From: Amycolatopsis aidingensis
GTDB taxonomy: Bacteria; Actinomycetota; Actinomycetes; Mycobacteriales; Pseudonocardiaceae
Reading direction: 5' to 3'
Assembly: GCF_018885265.1 (NCBI RefSeq)
Contig: NZ_CP076538.1
Span: 7,476,001 to 7,540,000, forward strand
DNA: 64,000 bases
Positions within the stretch are counted from its first letter, which is position 1. The number at the start of each line of letters is the position of its first letter. Below are positions 15,896 through 24,543 of the stretch, in pieces. Position numbers and translations under genes: made by a program. The notes under the pieces are model-generated. The model searched no databases. It was not told the DNA's origin and saw nothing but the letters and a program-made list of their open reading frames with translations.

Positions 15896-18259
15896 TCAGC
15901 CGCCGTTGCGCCGCAGCATGCGGGTCATACCGGCGGCCAGCGTGGTCGCCAGCACCCAGCCCGCGCCGGTGAGGCCGACCCCGACCCAGCGGTCCAGGCC
16001 CTCCATATGCCAGCGGTTCTTGTTCCCGAAGTCGACAATCGGCACCAGCAGGTCCACGTTGTACAGCACCGAGCTCCACACCAGCCCGGTGTCGTCGGCG
16101 TTGACCGCGCAGTGCTTGCCGTCGATCAGCAGCAGGTCATCCTCCGCACAGGGTCCGGAGAACCATTCGAAGTACACGCTGCCGGTGACCAGCAGCAGCA
16201 ACAGCCAGACCAGCGCGCGCATCGGCTTGTACCCGTAGCCCACCATCCAGCGCTGCAGCCAGCTCCACACCCAGATCCCCGGTCCGAGGACTCCCGCGCC
16301 GCTGCGCAGCGCCTCGTAGCGGTACTCCTGCTTACGCAGCAGCACGGTGTCCGCGTGTTCCTCGTTCCCGCTCGCCCGCAGCATCTTGGCGAGCTGGTCA
16401 TACGGGCCGGGGCGGTAACCGCCCATCGCCGCGCGCAGCTGCTCGATCCGCCGGTCCACCGCGGCGTCGTCCTCCAGCGAGATCGGCTCGGTCAGCGCGT
16501 CGTACTGGAAGTCCTCCAGCTCGATGCCGCCGCTCGCCTGCCACAGCGTGAGGTCGTCGCCGAGCGTGCCGCAGTGCGCCCGGCGCAGCAGCACCTTGCC
16601 CTCCGGTCGGCGGCCGGGCAGCAGCAGGAACTCGTCGGCGGTCACATCGCTGATGTCCAGCGCGATCGCGTGCTGCTCGATGGCGGACAGCTCGGCACCG
16701 GTGAGATCGACCTTCCGGTGCACCGTGGCGCCGTCCATGTTCACCCCGCCCTCGGCCCGGAAGGCCCGGCCGCGATGCGCGGTGAGCACCAGGTTCCGGT
16801 CCACCTGCGAGGTACGCAGGTCCACCGAGAAGCTGCTGGAGGCCCGGATCTGCGGCCTGCTCAGCTGGGTGCCGTACAGGTCGATGTTCCCGCCGACGTG
16901 CATACCCTGCATCCGTAGGGTGCCTGCCACCTTCGCGTCGGTGAGGTGGAAGTTGCCGGATACCTGGGTGCGGCGGGCGGAGAACACGTCCCGGTCGGCG
17001 TGCAGCAGTTTGGCGTTCCAGGCCAGCACGTTGCCGCGGATCGCCACGTCGGCCAGCCGCAGCTGCCCCTCCGCGGACAGCCCGGTCGCCTCCACGTCCC
17101 CGTTGATCTCCGAGCCGTCCAGGTGCAGCGCCCGGTCGTAGTACGGCTCGGCCTGGCCACGCAGCACCTTGATCCGCGCCCCGGCCAGCCGCAGCGTGCC
17201 GCCGATATGCGCGTTGACCATCCGCAGGGTGCCGGTGGCATGGAAGCCGTCACTCAGCTCCACGTTCCCGTCCACCTGGAGCCGGTCCGCGTTCAGCGCG
17301 GGCCGCGGGTCGACATAGGGATCGCCGGTCTTCCACGCGCTCACCACGATCGGCCCGGTCTGGTTCACGGTGAGCTTGGCCCCGCGCAGCACGATATCGC
17401 TGGCCACCTTGGCACTGGGCAGGTACAGCACTCCGTGCGCGGTGAACCGGCGCCGCTCCGATGCGCCGTAGGCGTCCGCCTCACACAGCAGGCTGCCGCT
17501 GATCTCGAGGCCGTTGCCGTTCAGCGCGATGCCGTCCGGATTGTTCAGCGTGGCGCCGGAGAAGTTGACGTTACCGCCCGCCCGCATGCCCGGGATGCGC
17601 ACCTCACCGCCCGCCTCCAGCCGGTAGGCCAGCAGTGCCCCGGTGATCGCCAGCCGGTCCGCCTGGATCGCCTTGCCCCTGGTGTAGTTGATCTCGGTGC
17701 GGGTGAGCACAAGGGAACCCTCGATCACCGCGTCGGTGAGGTTGACCGCGGCATCCGGCACCCCGCGCTCCCGGTCCCCGCCACGGCGCACGGTGGTCTC
17801 CCCGTCCATCCGCCCGCCCGATTCGACCTGCACCTTGCTGCGGATCAGCCGGACGTCGTTGCGGCTGCGCAGGTTGCGCGCCTTCAGCCCGGGCAGCCAG
17901 CACTTGCGGAACACCAGGCCGAGCAGGCTCGCCTCGCGTACGTCCGGCGGCTGCTCGAACCGGCAGCGCTCGAACCGGAACAGGTACTCCAGCTCGGCGG
18001 CTCGCAGATCCAGTTTGCCGGTGATGTAGGCGTTCTCCACCTGCACGATCGGCGCGTTGGTCGCCTGCTTGCGCCAGCGCAGCAGCCCACCGGACCCGGG
18101 TTCGCGCAACGGCTTGAGCAGGTCCTCGGCCCGGACCTCGTAGGAGGGGTCCGGGTTCGGGTCGAACGGGTCGAAGTCCGGCCGGTCCGCCTCGGCCGTG
18201 GTGGTGGCCTCCTCGGCCGGCTCACCCTGCTCCTTCGTGCCTCGCCGGAAAGTCGGCAT
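15896..18259 (-). CDS. Large membrane-anchored beta-helix (pentapeptide/bactofilin-like) protein (787 aa)
   Basis: After an acidic, disordered head (1-60), residues about 70-640 are irregular repeats of the type (L/I)xGxLxLxGAxIxGxLxL (for example ITGKLDLRAAELEYL, IGGTLRLAGARI, VGGNIDLYGTQL), predicting a long right-handed beta-helix. A helical linker (RIEQLRAAMGGYRPGPYDQLAKMLRASG) leads to two membrane helices (RALVWLLLLLVTGSVYF and WVLATTLAAGMTRML), so the helix rod should face the cytoplasm. Similar actinomycete proteins are sometimes named 'membrane-associated oxidoreductase' without evidence; I see no cofactor motif. Single-gene unit; no partner evident. Confidence 0.72.
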   Translation of the reverse strand: MPTFRRGTKEQGEPAEEATTTAEADRPDFDPFDPNPDPSYEVRAEDLLKPLREPGSGGLLRWRKQATNAPIVQVENAYITGKLDLRAAELEYLFRFERCRFEQPPDVREASLLGLVFRKCWLPGLKARNLRSRNDVRLIRSKVQVESGGRMDGETTVRRGGDRERGVPDAAVNLTDAVIEGSLVLTRTEINYTRGKAIQADRLAITGALLAYRLEAGGEVRIPGMRAGGNVNFSGATLNNPDGIALNGNGLEISGSLLCEADAYGASERRRFTAHGVLYLPSAKVASDIVLRGAKLTVNQTGPIVVSAWKTGDPYVDPRPALNADRLQVDGNVELSDGFHATGTLRMVNAHIGGTLRLAGARIKVLRGQAEPYYDRALHLDGSEINGDVEATGLSAEGQLRLADVAIRGNVLAWNAKLLHADRDVFSARRTQVSGNFHLTDAKVAGTLRMQGMHVGGNIDLYGTQLSRPQIRASSSFSVDLRTSQVDRNLVLTAHRGRAFRAEGGVNMDGATVHRKVDLTGAELSAIEQHAIALDISDVTADEFLLLPGRRPEGKVLLRRAHCGTLGDDLTLWQASGGIELEDFQYDALTEPISLEDDAAVDRRIEQLRAAMGGYRPGPYDQLAKMLRASGNEEHADTVLLRKQEYRYEALRSGAGVLGPGIWVWSWLQRWMVGYGYKPMRALVWLLLLLVTGSVYFEWFSGPCAEDDLLLIDGKHCAVNADDTGLVWSSVLYNVDLLVPIVDFGNKNRWHMEGLDRWVGVGLTGAGWVLATTLAAGMTRMLRRNGG

Positions 18260-18394
18260 GCGGTCGGTTCCTCCCCTCGATGCGTCCCCAGCCCCAGGAC
18301 CCCAAGCGAAGCCGACCGCCGAGGGTTACCGCAATCGACCGAGTGGAGTACCCACTGTGCTCGGACGGAAGGGAAAAGCCAACGGTTCCGGAAA

Positions 18395-19150
18395 TCAGTC
18401 GCCGGAATGCACCGGGTTCAGCACCCGGGACAAGAAGGACTGGGTACGCGACTCCCGCGGGTTGCCGATGACCTGGGCGGGCGGGCCCTGCTCGACCACC
18501 ACGCCCTCGTCCATGAACAGCACGACATCGCCGACCTCACGAGCGAACTGCATCTCGTGCGTGACCACCAGCATGGTCATACCCTCGGTGGCCAGCCGCC
18601 GCATCACCCCGAGCACGTCGCCGACCAGCTCCGGGTCCAGCGCGGAGGTCGGTTCGTCGAACAGCATCACCTGCGGGTCCATCGCCAGTGCCCTGGCGAT
18701 CGCCGCCCGCTGCTGCTGCCCACCGGACAGCTGCGCGGGCATGGCGCCGATCTTCTCCGAAAGCCCGACCTTCTCCAAGTTCTCCCGCGCGATCCGCTCG
18801 GACTCGGCCTTGTCCCGCTTGAGCACCTTGCGCTGGGCGACGGTCAGGTTCTCCAGCACGGACAGGTGCCCGAACAGGTTGAACGACTGGAACACCATGC
18901 CGATCTCGCGCCGGGCGCCGTCCAGGTCCACATCCGGGTCGGTGAGCTCGCGGCCGTTCACCACGACCTTGCCCTCGTTCGGCTCCTCCAGCAGGTTCAC
19001 GCAGCGCAGCAGCGTCGACTTGCCGGAGCCGGAGGGCCCGATGATGCACACCACCTGACCCCGGCGGACCCGCAGATCGATGCCCTTCAGCACCTCGAGC
19101 TGCCCGAAGGACTTGTGCAACCCGCTGATCTCCACAATGGAGTCGCTCAT
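18395..19150 (-). CDS. Polar amino acid ABC transporter ATPase, GlnQ-type (251 aa)
   Basis: ATP-binding subunit of a glutamate/glutamine-type importer. Walker [10 protein letters not shown] at residues 38-46, signature LSGGQQQR at 140-147, Walker [13 protein letters not shown] at 160-171 and H-loop [11 protein letters not shown]. The PAAT-specific signs are [19 protein letters not shown] and the length of 250 aa. ATG 19150 overlaps the permease stop (ATGA). Third gene of the operon SBP-permease-ATPase. Confidence 0.93.
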   Translation of the reverse strand: MSDSIVEISGLHKSFGQLEVLKGIDLRVRRGQVVCIIGPSGSGKSTLLRCVNLLEEPNEGKVVVNGRELTDPDVDLDGARREIGMVFQSFNLFGHLSVLENLTVAQRKVLKRDKAESERIARENLEKVGLSEKIGAMPAQLSGGQQQRAAIARALAMDPQVMLFDEPTSALDPELVGDVLGVMRRLATEGMTMLVVTHEMQFAREVGDVVLFMDEGVVVEQGPPAQVIGNPRESRTQSFLSRVLNPVHSGD

Positions 19151-19956
19151 GCTTCCACCTCCAGGCCGCGCTGCTGCTTGCGGCCGGTCCGCCGCTCCAG
19201 GTACCGGGAAAGGTAGCCGAGCGGGATCGTGATCAGCAGGTAGGCCAGGCCGGCCAGCAGGATCGGGGTGAGCGAACCGGTCTCGTTCAGCCCCTCCCGG
19301 CCGAACTTCGCCAGCTCGTACTCGCCCTGCAACAGCCCGAGCAGGTAGATCAGCGAGGAGTCCTTGGTCAGCAGCACCACCTCGTTGGTCAGCGGCGGCA
19401 GGATGATCCGGAACGCCTGCGGCACGACCACGGTGACCGTGGTGCGCCCCGAGCTCATGCCGAGCGAACGCGCCGCCTCGACCTGGCCGGGCGGCACCGC
19501 CTGGATCCCGGCCCGCAGCGTCTCGGCGATGTAGGCCGAGCCGACCAGCCCGAGCGCCAGCATGGCGGTGGAGTAGATGTCGAAATGCAGCTGGAAGGCC
19601 AGCGGGACACCGAAGCCGAAGGCGATGAAGACCAGCAGTACCGGAACACCACGGAAGAACTCGATGTACGCGGTCGCGAGCCACCGGTAGGGAGCCACCG
19701 AGGACAGCTTCATCAGCGCGAGCACGAAGCCCAGCCCGAGGCCGAGCGCGAAACCGAGCGCGGTGTAGATGATGGTGTTCACCAGCGCGGTGGTGATGAT
19801 GCCGGGGAACTGCTCGGCGGCCGCGTCCAGGTTGAAGAAGGCGCGGCCGATCTCCGGCCAGTTGGCGAACAGGGCGAGCAGCACCACCGCCAGCACGAGC
19901 AGGGCGTACTGCACCCCGCGGAACGCCTTGGCGCGCTTACGCCGCGACATGGCCAT
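19147..19956 (-). CDS. Polar amino acid ABC transporter permease (269 aa)
   Basis: Five or six membrane helices with the HisM/GlnP-type binding-protein-dependent motif around [33 protein letters not shown] (EAA loop that docks on the ATPase). Opening [29 protein letters not shown] and [23 protein letters not shown] are typical for the family. It is the only permease here, so it should act as a homodimer. The gene starts 36 bp after the SBP stop and overlaps the ATPase gene by 4 nt. Confidence 0.92.
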   Translation of the reverse strand: MAMSRRKRAKAFRGVQYALLVLAVVLLALFANWPEIGRAFFNLDAAAEQFPGIITTALVNTIIYTALGFALGLGLGFVLALMKLSSVAPYRWLATAYIEFFRGVPVLLVFIAFGFGVPLAFQLHFDIYSTAMLALGLVGSAYIAETLRAGIQAVPPGQVEAARSLGMSSGRTTVTVVVPQAFRIILPPLTNEVVLLTKDSSLIYLLGLLQGEYELAKFGREGLNETGSLTPILLAGLAYLLITIPLGYLSRYLERRTGRKQQRGLEVEA

Positions 19957-19992
19957 GAAGGGACTCCTCGGGAAAGTGCGGTGCCGTGAGGG

Positions 19993-20811
19993 TTACTTGG
20001 ACTCCGGCTTCTTCCCGAACCACTTCTGGTAGATCTCGTCGTACCGGCCGTCGCTCTTGATCGCCGCGAGCACCTCGTTCACCTTGGCCTGCATCGCGCC
20101 GTTACCGGTGCGCATCGCGATGCCGTACTCCTCTCCGGTCTCGAACTCCTCGGTGACCTCGGTGTCCGGGTTCTGCTTCACGAAGTTGAAGTGCACCGAG
20201 TTGTCGTTGATCCCGGCCGCGACCTGGCCGGTCTTCACCGCGGTCTGCAGCAGGCCGAGGTCCTCGTACTGACGGATCTGGTAGCCGTGCTCGTCCTTGT
20301 GCTCGGCGGCGTACTCCTCACCGGTGGTGCCGATCTGCACACCCAGCGTCTTCCCGCTGAGGTCGGCCATGGTCTTGATACCGGAGTCCTTGCGCACCAG
20401 CAGCGCCTGGTTGGCGTCGAAGTAGCCGTCGGAGAAGTCCATCACCTTCTCCCGCTCCTCGTTGATGGTGATGGCCGCGGCGGCCACATCGCAGCGGTTG
20501 GTGTTGAACGCCTCGCCGGACTGGATGCCCTCGAACGGCATGTTCACGATCGACTGCTGCACGCCGAGGTCCTCGGCGACGAAGTCGACCAGGTCCACGT
20601 CGAACCCGACGATCTCGCCACCCTCCTCGTACTGGAACGGCTCGTACGGGGTGTGCGTACACGTGGTGAGCTTGCCCTCCTCGATCAGATTGATCTCGTC
20701 GCCTGCCTGGGTGTCCTCGCCGCCACCGACCTCCTCGGCGCAGCCGACCGCGGTAAGGGCAAGGGCGAAGGCGGGCAGCAGGGTAAGTGCCCTCAGTGTG
20801 GTACGCGCCAC
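19993..20811 (-). CDS. Polar amino acid ABC transporter substrate-binding lipoprotein (272 aa)
   Basis: Family-3 solute-binding protein. Lipoprotein signal RALTLLPAFALALTAVGC with lipid-anchor Cys at about 24, then TCTHTPYEPFQYEEGGEIVGFDVDLVDFVAEDLG, AAAITINEEREKVMDFSDGYFDANQALLVRKDS and a final DEIYQKWFGKKP. GTG 20811 is preferred over the longer frame because AGGAG lies 5 bases upstream and the signal begins VARTTLRAL. First gene of the importer operon. The substrate-site Asp/Arg pattern suggests an acidic or polar amino acid, but the exact one is not readable. Confidence 0.92.
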   Translation of the reverse strand: MARTTLRALTLLPAFALALTAVGCAEEVGGGEDTQAGDEINLIEEGKLTTCTHTPYEPFQYEEGGEIVGFDVDLVDFVAEDLGVQQSIVNMPFEGIQSGEAFNTNRCDVAAAAITINEEREKVMDFSDGYFDANQALLVRKDSGIKTMADLSGKTLGVQIGTTGEEYAAEHKDEHGYQIRQYEDLGLLQTAVKTGQVAAGINDNSVHFNFVKQNPDTEVTEEFETGEEYGIAMRTGNGAMQAKVNEVLAAIKSDGRYDEIYQKWFGKKPESK

Positions 20812-20967
20812 GATTACTCCTAGTAGGTCATACCGGTCGAGTGAACCGCATCCTGCCATTCCGAACCGGCTGAGCACAGCATTGGCTCGTTACGGGCCCG
20901 TCTCGGCACCGTCTCCCGCAGGTCGGGTGGGCATCACCCGTTCGTGGCCGTGGCATCGTGAACGACC

Positions 20968-22614
20968 ATGAACGCCAACACCGCGCTCAAGCTGCCGCCC
21001 GCGGGCCGCCGCGCCCGGCGGGCCAAGGCCAGGACCAACGGCCGCCCCGGGGCGCAGTTCCACGGCTACCTCGAGCCGCAGCGCCCGTATCCGGGTGCGT
21101 ACGACGAGATGTTCGCACCGGACGGGACCGTCCGGACGCCCTACCGTGCACTGTACGAGGCGATCTCCGCGCTGGCCGCGACCGATCTGGACGCGCGGGC
21201 CGAGGCGCTGGACCGGGCGATGGTGGACCAGGGCATCACCTTCTCGCTTTCCGGCCAGGAGCGGCCCTTCCCGCTGGATCTGGTGCCGCGGGTGGTGGCC
21301 GCGGCGGAGTGGACGAAGCTGGAACGCGGGGTCACCCAGCGGGTGCGTGCGCTGGAGGCCTTCCTCGCCGACATCTACGGGGACGCGCACATCCTGGCCG
21401 ACCGGGTGCTGCCGCGCAGGCTGATCACCTCCTGCGCGCACTTCCAGCGGGAGGCCTTCGGGGTCAACCCACCGAACGGGGTGCGCATCCACGTGGCGGG
21501 GATCGACCTGGTGCGGGACGAGGAGGGCACCTTCCGAGTGCTGGAGGACAACCTGCGCAACCCGTCCGGGGTGTCCTACGTGATGGAGAACCGGCGGACG
21601 ATGACCAGGGTGTTCCCGGACCTGTTCGCCAAGCACCGGGTACGCCCGGTGGGTGACTACTCCACCCACCTGCTGCGCGCGCTGCGGGCGGCTGCCGCGC
21701 CGAACGTGGCCGATCCGATGGTCGTGGTGCTCACCCCCGGGGTCTACAACTCGGCCTACTTCGAGCACTCGCTGCTGGCCAGGCAGATGGGCGTGGAGCT
21801 GGTCGAGGGCAGGGACCTGTTCTGCCGGGACAACATCGTCTACGTGCGCACCACCGAGGGCGAGCAGCAGGTGGACGTGATCTACCGGCGGATCGACGAC
21901 GAGTTCCTCGACCCGGTGCACTACCGGCCGGACTCGGTGCTCGGGGTGGCCGGGGTGCTGAACGCAGCCCGCGCGGGCAACGTGGTGATCGCCAACGCGG
22001 TTGGCAACGGGGTCGGCGACGACAAGCTGGTGCACACCTACGTGCCCGAGATGATCAAGTACTACCTCGACGAGAAGCCGATCCTGCCCAATGTGGACAC
22101 CTACCGCTGCTGGCTTCCGGACGAGCTGGAGCAGGTACTCGACCGGCTGGGCGAGCTGGTGATCAAGCCGGTGGAGGGCTCCGGCGGGTACGGCATCGTG
22201 TTCGGCCCGGACACCCCGGCCGCCGAGCTGGCCGCGGTGCGGCGCAGGCTGAAGGCCAACGGCAGGGGCTGGATCGCGCAGCCGGTGGTGCAGCTGTCCA
22301 CCGTGCCGTCCAAGGTTGGTGACCGGCTGGTGCCGCGGCATGTGGACCTGCGGCCGTTCGCAGTCAATGACGGCAAGGAGATCTTCGTGCTGCCCGGCGG
22401 CCTGACCAGGGTCGCGCTGCCGGAGGGCAGCCTGGTGGTGAACTCCTCGCAGGGTGGGGGTTCCAAGGACACCTGGGTGCTGGCGGCCCGTTCCTCCACC
22501 GCCGAGCGCGAGCTGGCTTCGCCCTCGCTGGCCGAGGCCTCTACTGTGGACGGTCTGGCCGCGGAGCAGGGACCCGAGCTGACCACCGCGCAACTGGAGC
22601 AGCAACAGCAGTGA
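20968..22614 (+). CDS. Circularly permuted ATP-grasp protein, DUF404/DUF407 type (548 aa)
   Basis: Homologue of M. tuberculosis Rv2411c by recognition: YDEMFAPDGTVRTPYRALYEAI, FAVTRHQREAFGVNPPNGVRIHVAGIDLVR-like centre, LEDNLRNPSGVSYVMENR (metal/ATP site), YNSAYFEHSLLARQMGVELVEGRDL, then VIKPVEGSGGYGIVFGP. Such ATP-grasp enzymes are presumed to make peptide bonds; their product is unknown. The C-terminus ends in a Gln-rich tail. Starts ATG 20968; the alpha-E gene follows after 22 bp. Together with the transglutaminase-like gene it forms a conserved three-gene cluster. Confidence 0.88.
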   Translation: MNANTALKLPPAGRRARRAKARTNGRPGAQFHGYLEPQRPYPGAYDEMFAPDGTVRTPYRALYEAISALAATDLDARAEALDRAMVDQGITFSLSGQERPFPLDLVPRVVAAAEWTKLERGVTQRVRALEAFLADIYGDAHILADRVLPRRLITSCAHFQREAFGVNPPNGVRIHVAGIDLVRDEEGTFRVLEDNLRNPSGVSYVMENRRTMTRVFPDLFAKHRVRPVGDYSTHLLRALRAAAAPNVADPMVVVLTPGVYNSAYFEHSLLARQMGVELVEGRDLFCRDNIVYVRTTEGEQQVDVIYRRIDDEFLDPVHYRPDSVLGVAGVLNAARAGNVVIANAVGNGVGDDKLVHTYVPEMIKYYLDEKPILPNVDTYRCWLPDELEQVLDRLGELVIKPVEGSGGYGIVFGPDTPAAELAAVRRRLKANGRGWIAQPVVQLSTVPSKVGDRLVPRHVDLRPFAVNDGKEIFVLPGGLTRVALPEGSLVVNSSQGGGSKDTWVLAARSSTAERELASPSLAEASTVDGLAAEQGPELTTAQLEQQQQ

Positions 22615-22636
22615 GCACGATCGCGAGGAGGCAGGC

Positions 22637-23584
22637 ATGCTGGCACGCAACGCCGAGTCGTTGTACTGGATCGGCCGGTATGTCGAGCGCGCGGACGATA
22701 CGGCCCGCATCCTCAACGTGTCGGTGCACCAGCTGCTGGAGGACGTCAGCGTGGACCCCGACCACGCCAGCCGCCAGCTGCTCGCGGTGCTCGGCATCCC
22801 ACCGGAGGGCAAGGGCGACCTGGACGTGTGGAAGCTGACCGAACTGGTCGCCTACGCCAAGGAGAACCCCAGCTCGATCGTCGGCTCGATCAACGCGGCG
22901 CGGGAGAACACCCGCGGCGCCCGCGAGGTGGTCTCCACCGAGCTGTGGGAGTGCCTGAACGCGACCTGGAACGCCGTACCGGAGCGGCAGCGCTACGCCC
23001 GCAGGGTGGGGCCACACTCCTTCCTGTCCTTTGTGGAGGAAAGGGCGGCGATGTTCGCCGGGCTCGCCGACTCGACGATGAGCCGGGACGACGGCTGGAT
23101 GTTCCTGGTGCTCGGCCGCTCGGTGGAGCGCGCGGACATGGTGGTGCGGCTGCTGCTGTCCAGGGTGCAGGACAAGGCATCCTCCCCTGGCTGGATCACC
23201 GTGCTGCGCTCGGCCGGTGCGCAGGACACCTTCCTGCGCACCTACCGGGGCGCGCTGGACGCCGGGCGGGTGGTGCAGTTCCTGCTGCGGGACACGCTGT
23301 TCCCGCGGTCGGTGTTCTACGCGCTGCGGCAGGCTGAGGACTGCCTCGACCAGCTCGATCCGACCTTGAACTCGCGCGGCAACGACAAGGCCGAGGCCCT
23401 GCGGCTGCTCGGCAGGGCGCGCAGCGAGCTGGAGTTCCTGCGTCCTTCGGACCTGCTCGAGGAGCTGCCCCGGCGGCTGACCGCACTCCAGGAGACCATC
23501 CGGGAGGTCGGCGAGGCGGTGTCGGTGCAGTACTTCCATTCGGCCCCATGGGTAGCCTGGCGTGGAGCGGAGGTGTCGTTGTGA
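22637..23584 (+). CDS. Alpha-E domain (DUF403) protein (315 aa)
   Basis: The alpha-E family start MLARNAESLYWIGRYVERADDTARIL is unmistakable, followed by helices with NTRGAREVVSTELWECLNATW and FLVLGRSVERADMVVRLLLSR, a repeated internal motif, and FLLRDTLFPRSVFYALRQAEDCL. All-alpha, cytosolic, function undefined but always paired with the ATP-grasp protein. ATG 22637 follows GAGGAGGCAGGC. Its stop overlaps the GTG of the transglutaminase-like gene. Confidence 0.9.
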   Translation: MLARNAESLYWIGRYVERADDTARILNVSVHQLLEDVSVDPDHASRQLLAVLGIPPEGKGDLDVWKLTELVAYAKENPSSIVGSINAARENTRGAREVVSTELWECLNATWNAVPERQRYARRVGPHSFLSFVEERAAMFAGLADSTMSRDDGWMFLVLGRSVERADMVVRLLLSRVQDKASSPGWITVLRSAGAQDTFLRTYRGALDAGRVVQFLLRDTLFPRSVFYALRQAEDCLDQLDPTLNSRGNDKAEALRLLGRARSELEFLRPSDLLEELPRRLTALQETIREVGEAVSVQYFHSAPWVAWRGAEVSL

Positions 23585-24435
23585 CCGACTCGGAGAGCTG
23601 GCAGGTGCGGGTGGTGCACAGCACCGGCTACCACTACAACTCCCCGGCAACCCAGTCGTACAACGAGGCGCGGCTGACCCCGCGCTCGGACCGCAGGCAG
23701 AACGTGCTCGCCACCCGGATCGAGACCACGCCGGCCACCAGGGCCTACCGCTACACCGACTACTGGGGCACCGAGGTCACCTCCTTCGACCTGCACGCCC
23801 CGCACACCGAGTTCACCGTGCTGGCGACCTCGGTGGTGGAGACGGCGGGGGCCGCGGAGCCGATCCGCGAGGCAAGCTGGCGGGACCTGCGTTCGGAGCG
23901 GGTGGTGGACGAGCACACCGAGTACCTGCAACCGACCAAGTACGCCCCGCACGACCGGGAGCTGGCGAAGGTGGCCCGCAAGCTGCGCAAGGAGCGGGAC
24001 CCCGCGGACACCGTGTTCGCCGTCTGCGAGTGGGTACGCGAGCAGCTGACCTACCGGCCCGGCAGCACCGGGGTGCACAGCACCGCCACCGACGCCTGGC
24101 GGGCCAGGGAGGGCGTCTGCCAGGACTACGCGCACGTGACCCTGGTGATGCTGCGGTCGATCGGGATCCCGGCAAGGTACGTGTCGGGGTACCTGCACAC
24201 CCGGCCCTCGGCGGCGCTCGGCGAGACCGTGGCGGGGGAGAGTCACGCCTGGGTGGACGTGTGGACCGGCGGCTGGTGGGCATACGACCCGACGAACGCG
24301 ATCCCGGTCGGCCCGCGGCACGTCTGGGTGGCCACCGGCCGCGACTACGCCGACGTCCCGCCGCTGAAGGGCATCTTCACCGGCGGCAGGGGCTCCCACC
24401 TGGACGTGTCGGTCCAGCTGACCCGGATGGCCTGA
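23581..24435 (+). CDS. Transglutaminase-like cysteine protease/peptidase (284 aa)
   Basis: N-terminal bacterial transglutaminase-like beta-domain (VVHSTGYHYNSPATQSYNEARLTPRSD) and a catalytic domain with the Cys-His-Asp triad: C180 in REGVCQDYAHV, H222 in ESHAWVDVW and D236 in YDPTN. The family cleaves or forms isopeptide bonds. GTG 23581 overlaps the alpha-E stop (GTGA) and is preceded by GGAGCGGAGG; the frame is open upstream within the alpha-E gene but that is shadow. Last gene of the cluster; a hairpin follows. Confidence 0.9.
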   Translation: MTDSESWQVRVVHSTGYHYNSPATQSYNEARLTPRSDRRQNVLATRIETTPATRAYRYTDYWGTEVTSFDLHAPHTEFTVLATSVVETAGAAEPIREASWRDLRSERVVDEHTEYLQPTKYAPHDRELAKVARKLRKERDPADTVFAVCEWVREQLTYRPGSTGVHSTATDAWRAREGVCQDYAHVTLVMLRSIGIPARYVSGYLHTRPSAALGETVAGESHAWVDVWTGGWWAYDPTNAIPVGPRHVWVATGRDYADVPPLKGIFTGGRGSHLDVSVQLTRMA

Positions 24436-24441
24436 ACCCCT

Positions 24442-24459
24442 GGTGGGGCTTGCCCCACC
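24442..24459 (+). terminator. Hairpin after the transglutaminase-like gene
   Basis: GGTGGGGC and GCCCCACC are perfect complements around a tight turn, 7 bases after the stop codon. No T-run. Confidence 0.5.
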
Positions 24460-24543
24460 GCAAGTCTCGGTGCTCACCTGACTGTGCTCGGGACCGGTTA
24501 CCGCGATGCTGAGCGGGAACGGGATGTCGAGTAAGGAGACCAC

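Noticed and set aside
16946..19216. 756-aa plus-strand frame antisense to the beta-helix protein
   Set aside because: His/Gln/Val-rich shadow frame with no start signal.
20890..22812. 640-aa minus-strand frame over the ATP-grasp gene
   Set aside because: Shadow frame; the plus-strand ATP-grasp has clear motifs throughout.
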